DNA from: Odontocerum albicorne
Taxonomy: Eukaryota; Arthropoda; Insecta; Trichoptera; Odontoceridae
DNA length: 64,000 bases
Reading direction: 5' to 3'
Assembly (NCBI GenBank): GCA_949825065.1
Contig: OX463844.1
Location: 30,654,033 to 30,718,032, forward strand
Below the pieces are notes generated by a model. It had not been told where the DNA came from. It ran no database searches and worked only from the letters and a program-made list of their open reading frames with translations. Positions 34,820 through 46,860 of this stretch are shown in pieces. A program made the translations under genes and the position numbers. Each line of letters starts with the position of its first letter. Positions within the stretch are counted from its first letter, which is position 1.

Positions 34820-37474
34820 ATGGAGAGCAGAGTTAAATTCATAATTGTTTTAATTTTCGTCGTGCTTGTCTTAACTGAAATTGAATGCAGGCCTGCAATT
34901 AATAAAAATATTTTCAAAGATATAGTAAGTTCAATTTGATACTTTTTAAAAATTATGTTACTATCTTCGCATTTAAAAAAAATATAACATTTTTAAAACC
35001 TCTTAAGTTATCTTTTTTAACTTTTATGTGAGCAATGTATAAAATCTAAAAGTCGTTATCAAAATCACCAAAATTTCGTGAAATCCAGTTGTTACAAATA
35101 TAATTTATCTACTTGTGAAACAAAAGCTTAAACTGGCCAATGATTTCTGTTCAAATATTCCCATGTGTTTAAGGCAATATTATGATAAACTTGCACAATA
35201 AATAAATCACTTACATCCAAATCCACTTTTAATTATGAATTAAATATTGATGCGATTCTAAGGGATTTAAAAAAAATAATACTAAATACAGGCCAATAAA
35301 AGTTTTTGTTGAGAAATGAAAAAAACTTTCAAAGGCAAAACCAGTTCCATCAAAAGCTGCGATTAGCATTGAATTTAAAGATAATAGTTTATATAACATA
35401 TGTTATAACATATATAATATACTTATAGTTTGTATTCTGATTTTGTGTATCATAAGAAGATAAAACCTTAGCCCCTGAATATATTAAAATGAATATTAAA
35501 AGCATCAATATTCATGTTAATTGACATTTATTTTATTAAAAATGGGTAATGCATGTAACTATCGTATGATAAGAACACAATATTGATTAGAGTGTAAGAT
35601 CAAAATATTCTTATTGACAAGAAAACAAACGAGTCTTCCGTACCAAACCTTTATTGTGGACATCTTGAACTAACGAAGATTAACTTTTTTTATTCGAAAA
35701 TGTTTTGTCATTTTATTATTATGCAAAAATGTATTTTCTTTATTGAATTCATGACAATGAAATCTACACACCCATTTCATTATATATAATGCATACAAAT
35801 ATATAAGAAAAACTTAGATATTTGTATCCATTTTGAACATTAACTTTAAATGAGGTGCATGGCCGCGCGGAAACGCGCTGGACTTTTGTGCGGAAGGTCG
35901 TCGGTTCGAGTGTCGCGCTGTGCTAGTTACCTTGAACGACATAGGCATTTTTCCCGCCTAGCGTTTGAGGGTATTAAGGAAACCTATGACTTTGGTCATA
36001 TCTTTCTTAAAAATTTTTTTTTTTTAGTAATATCTAGCAATTCATGTTAATTAGAAATAAAATATCAGAAGGCAATGGCTTCCAAACGAATTTAAATTAA
36101 CATTATTTTTAGTATGATAATTTTAATATTTAAAATTTTTCCAAAACTGTTAAGTCTGTAAAATGAAGACGCGTATTTTGGCGCTACATTCGGTTTATTT
36201 TTGTTTTCATGCAAGTCTCAATAAATCAAGACTTTGTTTCCTAAAATTTATCAAAACAGCTATCATGTCTTCGAATATATTTTGCAAAGGAATGTTCCTT
36301 TAAGAAATCTATGTATGTGACCTTTATTTTTTGTAATAAAAGCGTTTTACTCTCGTTAAGTTATTTAAAGTAAAGATTTTTGGAGTGGCTGACATTATAG
36401 CATGGGATAGACTTCTCCGAATTATGGTACAGAAAAAATCAGGAAAATTGTAAAGTTCACACTATTTGAGATATGTGACATAGACGCTAAAAAAAATAAT
36501 AAATGTGTACGTTCAAGTGTTTTGTAAAATATGTTTGATTTCGCTTTAGATAAAACACGTGGTTTGTTATTTTTGTTGTCATTTGAATTTTCATTGCACG
36601 AAATTTAAATAAAATTTGAAATATCATACAAGATAAATCAATCGAATTGTTCATTATTTTACACCCGTAGGACGTAAATAAGAAATTATGGTTTTATTGA
36701 TTCAATCTTGATTTTCAATTAAAAAAATTATTTTTTGACCATTAAAATTTATTTGAAAATGATTTAACTAAGAAATATATTTTGACTTAGAAAGATAGCG
36801 TAGTAAATGTATTTTTATCCCGACAAACCTATACTAGATATTTTATATTTGAATTGGTGCACCATCATAATTTTATATTTATTCTCACACATTTATGTGC
36901 ATGTGTAAGAATTGCTTAGAATATTCACACAAATGTATGTGTGCATGTGCAAGAATTGCTTGGAATATTAATCATTTTGGTATAAAACAATATTTTCATA
37001 TTTGCCTGCATCAATTGCTTCCCCGTTTTTTATCGTTTAGTTCAATAACTCCTTTCAATAACGATACACAGGTTTCACTGTATTTTAATTTGAAGCTCTT
37101 TATAAGACGTTTATAATAATACAACATAAGAATGCAATTTTTTTTTAATTATTCTTACTAAATATTGTGGAAGCAAATGCCATCAAATTATAAATATTTC
37201 TTAAATAAAATCACATTAATATTTTCGATTTAATGACCGAGGTTTCACTAAGGATGCAAATATACAAGTTTTGTATTTCTATTAGATATAGGTATTGAAA
37301 AATGAAAAGTTAAATTAAAAAAATAATATTAAACATTCGTTACACTCTAAAATTATTCTAAATTATTTTTTGCAGGAACACACATTCCGGAGAATCAGAG
37401 ATGCTATCATCAGTGCGGGGCCTGCGGTTAAAGCAATGAAAAATGGAGCTATCGACAGTCAAGATATAAGATAA
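34820..37474 (+). CDS. D-like cecropin paralogue
   Basis: Exon 1 is 34820-34924 (35 codons, gtaagt donor); exon 2 is 37376-37474 (32 codons plus TAA) after 'ttattttttgcag'. The 2451-bp intron is phase 0. The 67-residue product has a signal peptide (KFIIVLIFVVLVLTEIEC) and a mature part starting near RPAINKNIFKDI, then EHTFRRIRDAIISAGPAVKA and MKNGAIDSQDIR. RIRDAIISAGPAV is almost identical to the exon-2 core of the gene at 31-32 kb, showing a recent duplication, but there is no furin site or extension and no C-terminal Gly. The ATG at 34820 is chosen because the TATA box lies only 82 bp upstream. AATAAA occurs near 37524. The intron contains a SINE. Confidence 0.92.
35845..36010 (+). repeat. 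SINE, second family, within an intron
   Basis: A tRNA-like head (gcatggccgcgcggaaacgc, then B-box-like ggttcgagtgtcgc) followed by 'accttgaacgacataggca'. An inverted copy is at about 61400-61495. It lies in the intron of the D-like cecropin. Confidence 0.65.
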
Positions 37475-37529
37475 ATCATTTAATAATACATTGTTAATTA
37501 CTGTTGAGGTTTCTAATGTTGATAAATAA

Positions 37530-39060
37530 ACCTCACAAGGTTATTACCAAAACATGTTGTTATTTTTGTATCGTAAATGGTCTGGTTTTGCCTGATTAAA
37601 AAACAAAATATTCCATTTATGTTCTTATTTTTCATTTAAGTTTTCTACTTTTTTGTATTTTTTAGTAATTTCAAAGACTAAAACCACTCGCTGAATCTTA
37701 ATAAGGAGACTAATGCTGGGTTACCAAAGAAATATAAGTAATTTACATTGACTGTTTATAGGTTTTGAAACAGAGTATTACTCATTGCATAAAGAGGGAA
37801 TGAAGTTGAGAAAAAAGTCAGATTTTTACAAAAGCTCATAAATATTGTTGGAGAAGAGATGTAGTTAAGTACCTGTAAGATAAATATTCGAAGTGAAATT
37901 ATACTGAAATAGGAAGATGCATTCCCCCCCCCCATACTTTTTAACATCCATCCTGTCTTGTAGTTTATGACTGATCATCGTGACTCTCATGATAGCTTCT
38001 GACGAATCCTCTTCATTCAAATCCTGCACTCCATAGCTCGAAGGGCAGTTGTTAAGGATAATCCAGTTGCGTCTCTCACTTGGTCAGTCCAACGTATTGT
38101 GATTTTTCCTCTCGTGTCTTTTCACGCCTCCGGTAACCACAAACTGTCTCCTTTGCCATGAGCAATGTGCCCAAAGAATCGGAGAACTCATCGAAGGTAT
38201 ATTGTCAACAATATGTATGTGATTCTAAGTTTTTGAGAATAGAGGCGTTAGTTTGTCTTGCTGTTCGTGGAATTCGTAACATCCTTCTTCAGCATCACAT
38301 TTCAAATGCATCTATTCTACGTCTATCGCTTGATTTGAGTTCAAGTATCCGCGCTACACATGAATATTGCAAAGACGAGAGACTTAACTAGGCACATTTT
38401 CGTCATGATGAGGACAGTTCTGCTCTTCCATGTCTATTCCAGCTTCGATATTGCATTTCGTGCCATTCCAGTTCTTCTTTTCACCTCACCCTCGCGTCTT
38501 CCATCGTTGGAAATTATAGAGCCTAAGTAAATTATATAGTGTATCATATGTAAAAATCAGTTAGGTAATTAATGAGAGTAGATAGTGGTATCAATCAAAA
38601 CTGATTGTTTAATCCTGTGGTAATAAAATATTGTTTTGATCTTAGGAGAAAACAGTGCTCACTTAGAAAATATGTTTATTCCGTTTAATGCTACTATGCC
38701 GATGTTACCACAGCGTATTAATACAATAAAACGACGTAGAAAACTGCCGGAGACATGGTAGTAAACAGCAATACTTTGAGATCATCGCATAATTTAAATC
38801 CTTGGCTCACTTCTATCTGAGGACCTAACCATTGGCGAGGATATCGTAGCCAAGATAAAAAATATTATATAATTCCTTATTGGCCCCTTATTGCCACAAA
38901 AACCAACAACTTATGAAAAAAATCCATAATTTATATAAAAATATCAGAAATAAGATTATACGTCTATAATATGTGAAACGAGGCTTTTACAGTTAACTAG
39001 AAAAATGGTTAAAATAAAACATTGAAAAAATACCAAGGAGAATATTTGATACAATTTCGA
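37530..39060. pseudogene. Intergenic with a relic of a non-LTR retrotransposon (37950-38540, minus)
   Basis: 37950-38540 carries, on the minus strand, the decayed C-terminal part of the same retrotransposon type as the 26.2-kb relic (shared ends around 'gatcagtcat'). No RT core is present. The rest shows no gene. Confidence 0.4.
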
Positions 39061-39064
39061 TATA

Positions 39065-39605
39065 AAGGGTTTTTCAAATTGAGCGGTTTTTAAATTCTTA
39101 TATAAAACACAATTTGCTTTGATTTCAAAAAACTTTTTATTGGTCATTGCAGTATAAAATATGACATTTAAACACAAAAAAACAATATCCGCCAAATGTC
39201 CACCTCTTGTAGCTCCACATATGTCCACTCTTTTGTCAACATTTTCGATGACATTTTGGCATAATTGCGGTTCTAACTCACCAATAACGCGAATAATTTC
39301 GTCTTTCAGCTCAGGAATCGATCGGGGTCATTCTTATAGACCTAGATTATTACGTAACCCCAGAGAAAATAGTCCAACGGTGTCAGATCACATGATTTTT
39401 GTGGCCAATTAATATCACCGTTTCCGGAGATTACAATACATAAAATAATTCAACAATTTGAACGCGTTGTTGTATTGTATACGACTTTATTTTTATAAAT
39501 GTCATACATTACACTTCTCAAATGTCACAAGACCCAGGCAAGTTCGCGACGACATCTGCGTTTTATCCAAGAATAAAAAAAAACCGCTCAATTTGAAAGA
39601 CCCTT
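39065..39605 (-). mobile_element. Second copy of the internally deleted Tc1/mariner-type element
   Basis: The ends are aagggtttttcaaattgagc and its inverse (gctcaatttgaaagaccctt), flanked by TA. The interior matches 11899-12452, with the transposase C-terminus on the minus strand (RGGHLADIVF), frame-shifted. The better-kept terminal repeats suggest an age no greater than the first copy. Confidence 0.85.
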
Positions 39606-40345
39606 TACAAAAGGAGTCAGATGCTCAAAAATAATAACTTCTTTATTAAAAAATCAAGAAGATGGATTCGCGTTGGATGAATCAAAGCAAAAACTTGGAA
39701 ACGTGTTTTGAAGGGAGATAGATATACATATTCAATAATTCAGGTACAAACTTATTTTTAACTGATCATTGATATTTCACACAAATTTTATGATTTTCGA
39801 TTTACATTGGTTGCTTAGTAACGTTTGAGGAATAGATATTGTTGAAAATGAAAACTTTTTTCAAGAATGTTGAAAGCTCTAATAACAAGATGCCATGTTA
39901 GGTTATATAAAAATACCGTAATCCTTAAAGCATTTTGTTATTTTTTTTAATCATTTACGTTTGAAGGCCTGAAATCACAAAAGTATTTTTTTTCGTTCAT
40001 ATGTATTTTTGAATCGTTTGCGTAAACCATAATGTGTTATCTGAATATGTTTATAATATTTTATTGGACATTTAACCTTTGATAACTTTTAATGAACGGT
40101 TTGTAAATATCAACATTTCTCAGAACCTAGATATCTATATAGTAAATTCCAATCACTAAAAAAATACGGAAACTTCTTCCTTTTCTATTAAATTTCTCTA
40201 AACAAGTACCTAACAAATATAACATAACTCAAAGAACAAAATTATTACCCTCTGCGCATACAACACAAAAATGACTGAACAAAACTAAGTATTTACTACT
40301 TTTTTTAAGTAGAACAAATAACATTGTGCTTTACTAAAAAGCAGA

Positions 40346-40910
40346 CAAGCGTCTTATCAACTTGGTCACGGAGGTCAACATCATTCCCACGGAGGATGAC
40401 GACCTCTGTAACCTAATTGTTAAGACGCTTGTCTCCCAACTTAGAGGTTACTAGTTAGATTCCTGTTGAAACTCGGATTTTTCAAAAATTATTCCAGTCT
40501 CGTTTTCACTCAAAGCCTCTTTAACACATTTCTGGTTGGTTGTAAAATATTGCTACATGGCAATTAGCTCACTAGGTTTTACTATATACAATGAAAGTTT
40601 AATATAATACAATAGTACAATGCAAAACTTTTTTAGTAGAGCATCCGACCTCCGTGGTCTACTCTTTGTTGAGGCCTTAAGTGAAAACTGGACTGGTTGG
40701 ACTGTATGCAACGAAAACTTTTATAATACAATCCGTTACGGTACAAGACGAACCAATACAATACCATGTAATACGAATCAAAACAATGTAATACGATTCA
40801 ATACAATACAACAAAATACAATACAATTCAATGCAATGCATTGCAAAATAACGTAATTCAACGCAAATCAATACAGCACAATGCTATGCAAGGCAATGCA
40901 TTACATAAAA
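40346..40910 (+). repeat. SINE with head-to-head duplicated head, then (AATAC)n-like repeat
   Basis: 40346-40378 is the imperfect inverse of 40403-40435 (gacctctgtaacctaatt... and its complement), so two SINE heads face each other over about 24 bp. The normal SINE body and tail follow to about 40610. 40735-40910 is a degenerate pentamer tract based on aatac. Confidence 0.75.
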
Positions 40911-41566
40911 TTGTAGATGCTATTGTTTTTGATACTGCCCTTCGCCCCATAAAGTCCACGATTAGTTCCAGAAAATTATTGTTGTACATTTTTTTGAATG
41001 ATTTCTTTTAACAACCATATGTAATCGTATAATAAATACTCCTTATGCCTAAAAATTGCTTAACCATAAATTGTATTGACATTTTACTTTATTGCTCAAC
41101 TCAACACACATTGTTTTTTAATGAGTTAGATCATGAAAATTTCTATTAATAAAATTTGTCGATTAACAAATAAATTTAATTTAAGAGTATAGAAAAAACT
41201 TTATTATAACATGTTTGGAATAATAATGTTATATACTTTTTCATCGCATGTAATTTTGCGGCAGATATCTGTAAGATAAAAGGATAAATGAAAACCTTTC
41301 CATTTTGGTCGGCCTTAGATAGATAAGATATTGAGTGGTGTAAGGCTTTGGAGTCTTATTTTGTACAATAATAAAAAATAGGATATTAAAACACGATGTA
41401 TGGTATGCATCCGAATTATTAACCTTGTCTGGGACGACCCCTCATAGGATTCTTAAGATCTACCTAAAGGCCTAGTTGTCAACTTGGCAACATTAATGGT
41501 CGTCATCCACCGTAGGATCACTGAGGTAAATTTTTGTTGGCATCAGTACTGCCCACTGCTAGACTG

Positions 41567-42694
41567 TGTCAGGACTGTATTTGATAAATTGCATAGTTCA
41601 CATCCCCGATATTAAATTCCCGACATTTTATGCTTCCTGAAACATCTGTCTCGGCTAGTAACTGGAAACAAAATATTTTAGTATATTTTTAATACTGTCG
41701 CTAAGATTAAGTCAATAAAAGAAAAGGTTCTCTTAAGTGGTCACCGCCTTGGAGTACAAGACTATATCCCGAATTGTAAAGAATTCCATGGTCATTGTTT
41801 GTTTAAAAATAAAAAGGGTCTAATAAAATCTACTTTGTTTTGGTTATACAAATGGAATATTGCACTGCCAACGTTATCGGCTGAGACAATAAGATTTACG
41901 GTCCTTCTGGGAAGTCGCTGGGTGGACCTGACAACATAAAAGCAATAAAAACTGTCTAGACGACCCTTTCTTGCCGAATTGTATAGAAATACCGATCAAT
42001 TGTCCTTCAAATAATCTCGGGTCTAGCCGGCGGCTATAGTATTTTATTTAGTGACAAAGAAATGTAGCATCTCTTTCTCGCGAGGTGACTATAAAAGAGC
42101 AGAAATTTTACGAGCAGCTCACTTGTGCCTCCAGATACGACACGGTTAGGACGTCTCTCCAGAAACAGTGTTTGTACGGAAGACAGCCAGACTAGTTTTC
42201 TTCGTATATCGCAGAAGTTCAGGACTACAATTACAATTATCGGTGAATATTATTCCTTTTATCTTAATGTTGGATTTCGTCCCCACGTTAAACTCACCGA
42301 TCAAATTAATTTCAAATTGTTATTGAAATCTCCCTTGCTAATTACAACACAGTCTTTCTAGCCAATTTTAAACTTTTTTCTTGACATTCGTCAAGTTTTT
42401 TTTTAATATTTTTTTCTTTTTTTCTTTTTTTTCATAATATAATAAACTGTTTCATTTAAAATTATACTTTTTTAATTGTGTCGCCTTGTCCTGCTGAAAG
42501 TGAGAGAGAGTTATTCAGAGTTAAGGGAACCCAACAAACCCCAGAGATCTAAAGAGTTCTTGCCTCTTTAAGAAACCGGCGGAGCTGAAAGGGCGTGTCA
42601 TACCTCATATGATGGTAATGTGTTATAACTGATTTATGTATTGAAATCTGAAAATCATAATATTGTTTTTTTTAAATAGGAAAGAGGTGTGACA
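41567..42694 (+). repeat. Left LTR
   Basis: Contains TATAAAAG at 42090-42097 and AATAAA at 42441-42446, so U3, R and U5 can be placed roughly. A 78-codon open frame at 42125-42361 also exists in the right LTR and, altered, in the solo LTR. Confidence 0.93.
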
Positions 42695-42697
42695 TTT

Positions 42698-42715
42698 TGG
42701 CCCCCGAACGTGTGG
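42698..42715 (+). other. Candidate primer-binding site
   Basis: tggcccccgaacgtgtgg begins three bases after the left LTR. It has the TGG start and CCCGAAC core expected of a site complementary to a tRNA 3' end. The tRNA was not identified. Confidence 0.6.
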
Positions 42716-45470
42716 CGTACTTTGTATCTCTGATCTCTCGTTGGACAAGGTTTTTATTTATAATTTGTTTTGTGTGTTTTTAATAATAATTTGTTTACAG
42801 GAAAGTGTATATATATTTTTCCGCCACCGTTTGTGTTCACTATTTTGTTCCCACGTGTTACGGGCTCCAGTTTGGTAAAGAGCCGTTTTCGAGTTTTTTA
42901 TTAATGAATTGTGAATAGAATTTTAGTTAATCGAGGGAAGAAAAAGAATAGATTTTCTAGTTAACGTTCGCTAAAATATTTCGTTGTCAAGAGAATTGTG
43001 TTCTGATTTATTTGAGACCAATCTCATATTAAGAGAGTTCGTGGGTAGGCAAAGCGCACGAAACTCCTATCTTTCGTGAAATAATTCGCTGTTCAGTTGG
43101 CCCAGTTTTTCGGGTTTTCTTTCAAGGATTAATCATTTCTTGGTGCTCGGTTTGTCGAAATATGGAGAATTTCAACGGTTTAATATTGCAAAGAAGTAGA
43201 AGTTTCACTTAAGTTAGATTCCTCTTTTACTTAAAAAGATTCCGTTGGAGCAAGTTATTTTTGGTTTCAATCCTGGTTCAATGGCCGAATCATGAATTGA
43301 GTAGTTTCTTTCAGTAGTGGATCTATGAAGGATATAGTATTGTATAGAGATTGGATTACATTTTGGTCTATAGTCGTTTGTTGTTAAAATGGAGCTTCAG
43401 TCGGCCTCGTGCCTCGCGGTTGATTGTAAACACGATGTAGGAAGTTTGTTGTTTGTAAATTTGAACTGCGTTGCTAAGAGAAATCTTGCTAGTTTAACAG
43501 AACGATCGAGTTAGAAGTGTTGTTTTTGTTAGTGAGGTCTTGATTTGCTTTGGTGGAGCCCTGTTTATTGTTTTATTGTTGTGGTGGATGGCTAGGCAAA
43601 GTGTTATATGCGTATAACTTTCGTAAAAATTATTCCAATCGAGTAAATGATCCAGTTTACGAATTTTATTTAAGAATAAATAATAATTATTATCTCAGTG
43701 GTCAGTTTAGTGATTTAGCGAATCGTAGTAGAACAAAAAGGAGATAAAGGATAGGAATTCAATGTGAAGAAAATTTAAATCAATGAATAGGAGTTGCGTT
43801 AAATCAAACACCGGGAAGATAGACGCCATTTTGTTTTGAAGGTAGAAATACTGCACGATATTTTACCCCTTGAGGAAGTGGATTCGCGCGTGGTGTCGTA
43901 CTTGAAATGGATTAAATTAATAAAATAACACAGGAAGTGAGTGGTCATTGAATGACGATAATTAGTGTTTTGAAATCGTAGAATATTCCAGTTGAATAAG
44001 AATTGGTTCCTGGTTATTTGAGATCAATCTCACCTTGAAAGGAGAAAGTAACTTTCGTAAATAATGTTTCAACCGCGCTAGTGATCCGGTTTATGGATTT
44101 TGTTTAGGAATAATTAATAGTTAAAATCGCAGTGATCGGTTTAGTAATTTTCAAAGTCAAGGGCAAAAGGAGGAATTGCGTCGTAATTATGATAGTTTAT
44201 TTTGTTAACGGTGCAGCGTGTCAAGAAGTAAAAAATAGTGGAAGAAGGCTCTAGATGTGAATAGTATTGCGTCATAGTTATATTTTTTTTCGTGATAGCA
44301 GTGGCTGTTATCAAACAATATGTTGGAATAGAGAGAACTGGAATTAAGTTCTAGAAGGGTTCCTTGTAATAGGATATTGCAAATTATTACGTGGAACTAC
44401 TGTTTTTATGGCGAGTTTGTGTAGATAGTATTGCGTCATAATTAATGTCGTTGGGTGATATTGCCTGTTCTTATTGACAAAGGGATTGTTAGAAAGGGTT
44501 ATAGTGCGTTTAAGTAATTATTGTTTGATTGAAGGGTTTCGGTTAAGCGGAATTGAAAAAGGATAGTGTTGTAAAGTGAGCCTTGATCAAGAGGACGGTT
44601 TAGTTTGTTTTAAATAATTTAGTAATAAAGAAAGTTTTAGAAGTTCTTTTTTTGTGTTTTTACAACACGAAATCACACGCGCGAAGTATTGCTAGACGAA
44701 CCGGAGAGAGCGCTTAACTTTTAGCAGGTTAGTTTACAGTACTATTGTCACAGTGTATGAAGTATGGTTGTTGTATTTTACTGGTAGCCATATACGCTGT
44801 TCGTAAACACTGAATGGAATTACGTTTAGATAAACTCATTTGTTCTCGTGTCCATATCTTTTGATAGAGAAGTTTGTTATCGGGTCTGGATCGAATTTCG
44901 TTTGGTTGAATTCTTTTGTCTTTGTATCAATACGATTGTTAACAAAGTGGTTTATGGGTTTCAGTAGGAATAGGGTTTTGGGATGATTCCTTTGTTTCTG
45001 TCAATACATCTGTATAGCACGGTTGGTTTAGAAATTCGAAAGGAATTTCGTTTTAAATAGATTCTTTTGTTTTGTATCGGTGCATTGGGTACAAGGGAGA
45101 TGGCTTGTTTGTCCTTGAGGTAGAAGTAAATAGACTTCCTTCAACTTGCCAAAGTTCCGTGAGATGCAGCATTAACCTTCTCAGAATTAAGGTTAAAAAG
45201 GGTAGTGATTGTCATTTAGTCAATAGAGTTTTCCTAGAAGGGTATGGGTCGGAAGACTTTAGGATAAAGCGCAGACTGGACGGGCTTATGGATAGAAACG
45301 GTTGAGTCCCTTACAGATTATATTCCAGGAATAGGAAATTTTAAATCATTCTTTGGAGTCACCCTTGTCAGATAACGAATTATCGCGGGTGTAGGAAAAG
45401 ATAGCATAAAGATAGCCCAGAGATTATCTGTTTCCAGCCGTCATCAGTTGAGGATTTGTGAAAACTCTGC
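42716..45470 (+). other. LARD interior, left part: non-coding, with diverged duplications
   Basis: No coding potential is seen. Segments near 43010-43740 recur in diverged form near 44015-44170: 'gaccaatctcatatt' against 'gatcaatctcacctt', and 'tgatccagtttacgaattttattta' against a similar stretch at 44078. Base composition is less AT-rich than the flanks. Confidence 0.6.
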
Positions 45471-45524
45471 TCAGTTTTCGAGCTTATAATTAAGGAAGAT
45501 AAAAGATCTCGCCTCGCTTCCTTG

Positions 45525-46860
45525 TACGTAAGAGCGTGGCCAGGTAGTCGGTAGTTGAGTATACCATTCCATGTCATAAAAGTCAGGAGAGAATTAGTCC
45601 GGATTCTCGTAGTCAAAGCACATAAAAGGAGCATGGCCAAGTGATAAATAGAGTATAGCCTCTTTATTGTTGCAATAACGGTAGAGTTATTTGTGTATTT
45701 TCTCTTTAGAAGCTAAAGAGCGTGGTCGAGTGACCAGTAGTCGAGTATAGAACTGTTTCTCGTAGTAATAGGGAGATCTTAGTTGAGTATTCTCTCATTA
45801 GAAACTAAAGAGCGTGGTCGGGTGACCACTACTTGAGAATGGAACTCTTTGTCGGCGTAACAAAGAAATCGTTAGTTTTTGTTATCTCTTTTGAAATTAG
45901 AGAACGTGGTCAGGTGACTAGAAGTCGATTTTAGCACTCTTTTGTCGTTGTAAAAACGAGAGAGTTAGTTTGTTATCTTTTTTTAAATTAGAGAACGTGG
46001 TCAGGTGACTGGAAGTCGATTTTAGCACTCTTTTGTCGTTGTAAAAACGAGAGAGTTAGTTTGTTATCTTTTTTGAAATTAGAGAACGTGGTCAGGTGAC
46101 TGGAAGTCGATTTTAGCACTCTTTTGTCGTTGTAAAAACGAGAGAGTTAGTTTGTTATCTCTTTTGAAATTGGAGAACGTGGCCAAGTGACGAGATGTCG
46201 AGTATAGCCTCTTTTGTCGTTGTAATAACGAGTGAGTTAGTTTGTCTTATCTTTTTGAAATTAGAGAACGTGGCCAGGAGACCAGAAGTCGATTATAGCA
46301 CTTTTTTTTTTTTCGTTTTAATAACGAACGAGTTAGTTTGTGTTATCTCTTTTGAAATTAGAGAACGTGGTCAGGTGACATGAGGTCGAGTGTAGCATTC
46401 ATTGTCGTTGTAATAACGAGAGAGTTATTTGTGTATTCTCTCTTGAGAAACTAGAGAGCGTGGTCGGGTGACCAGTGATTAAGTAGAGAACTCTGTCTTG
46501 ATGAGGAGAGCGTTAGGGGAGTATTCACTCTTTAAACTAAAGATCGTGGTCGGGTGACCAATAATTGTGCATAAAACACTCTATTGTCTTAATAAACAGA
46601 GCGTTAGATGAGTACTCGCTCCGTAGAACTAAAGAGCGTGGCTAGGTTACCAGAGTGCGAGTATAGCCTCTTTATCGTTGTAGTAACAGGAGAGTTAATG
46701 GTGTATTCTCTCATTGTAGACTGGAAAGCGTGGCCAGGTGATAACTGGAGATTAAAAAATTCTGGTCGTTTTACCAGAAACGGAGTTGGGAACACAGTTA
46801 GAACTCGGTTGGAACTCGGTTGGAACTAGAAAGCGTGACCTGGAGTCAAATTATTAAATG
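45525..46860 (+). repeat. About 15 degenerate copies of a 92-bp tandem repeat in the LARD interior
   Basis: The marker gcgtggccagg / acgtggtcaggtgac recurs at about 45534, 45632, 45720, 45812, 45904, 45995, 46088, 46178, 46268, 46366, 46459, 46545, 46637, 46728 and 46832. Spacing is 86-104 bp, mostly 90-93. Each unit also carries a 'gtcgttgta' and 'acgagagagtta' part. Confidence 0.92.

Noticed and set aside
42125..42361. 78-codon frame present in both LTRs and altered in the solo LTR
   Set aside because: Its repetition follows from LTR duplication. It spans the R region, shows no known domain and is disrupted in the older copy.
46195..46383. Short frames in the LARD interior (also at 45072, 46990, 49374 and 49565)
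   Set aside because: They run through tandem repeats, are shorter than 110 codons and have no retroviral-type motifs.
45525..46860. CRISPR-like regular spacing
   Set aside because: The whole unit is repeated, there are no unique spacers, and the DNA is from a eukaryote.
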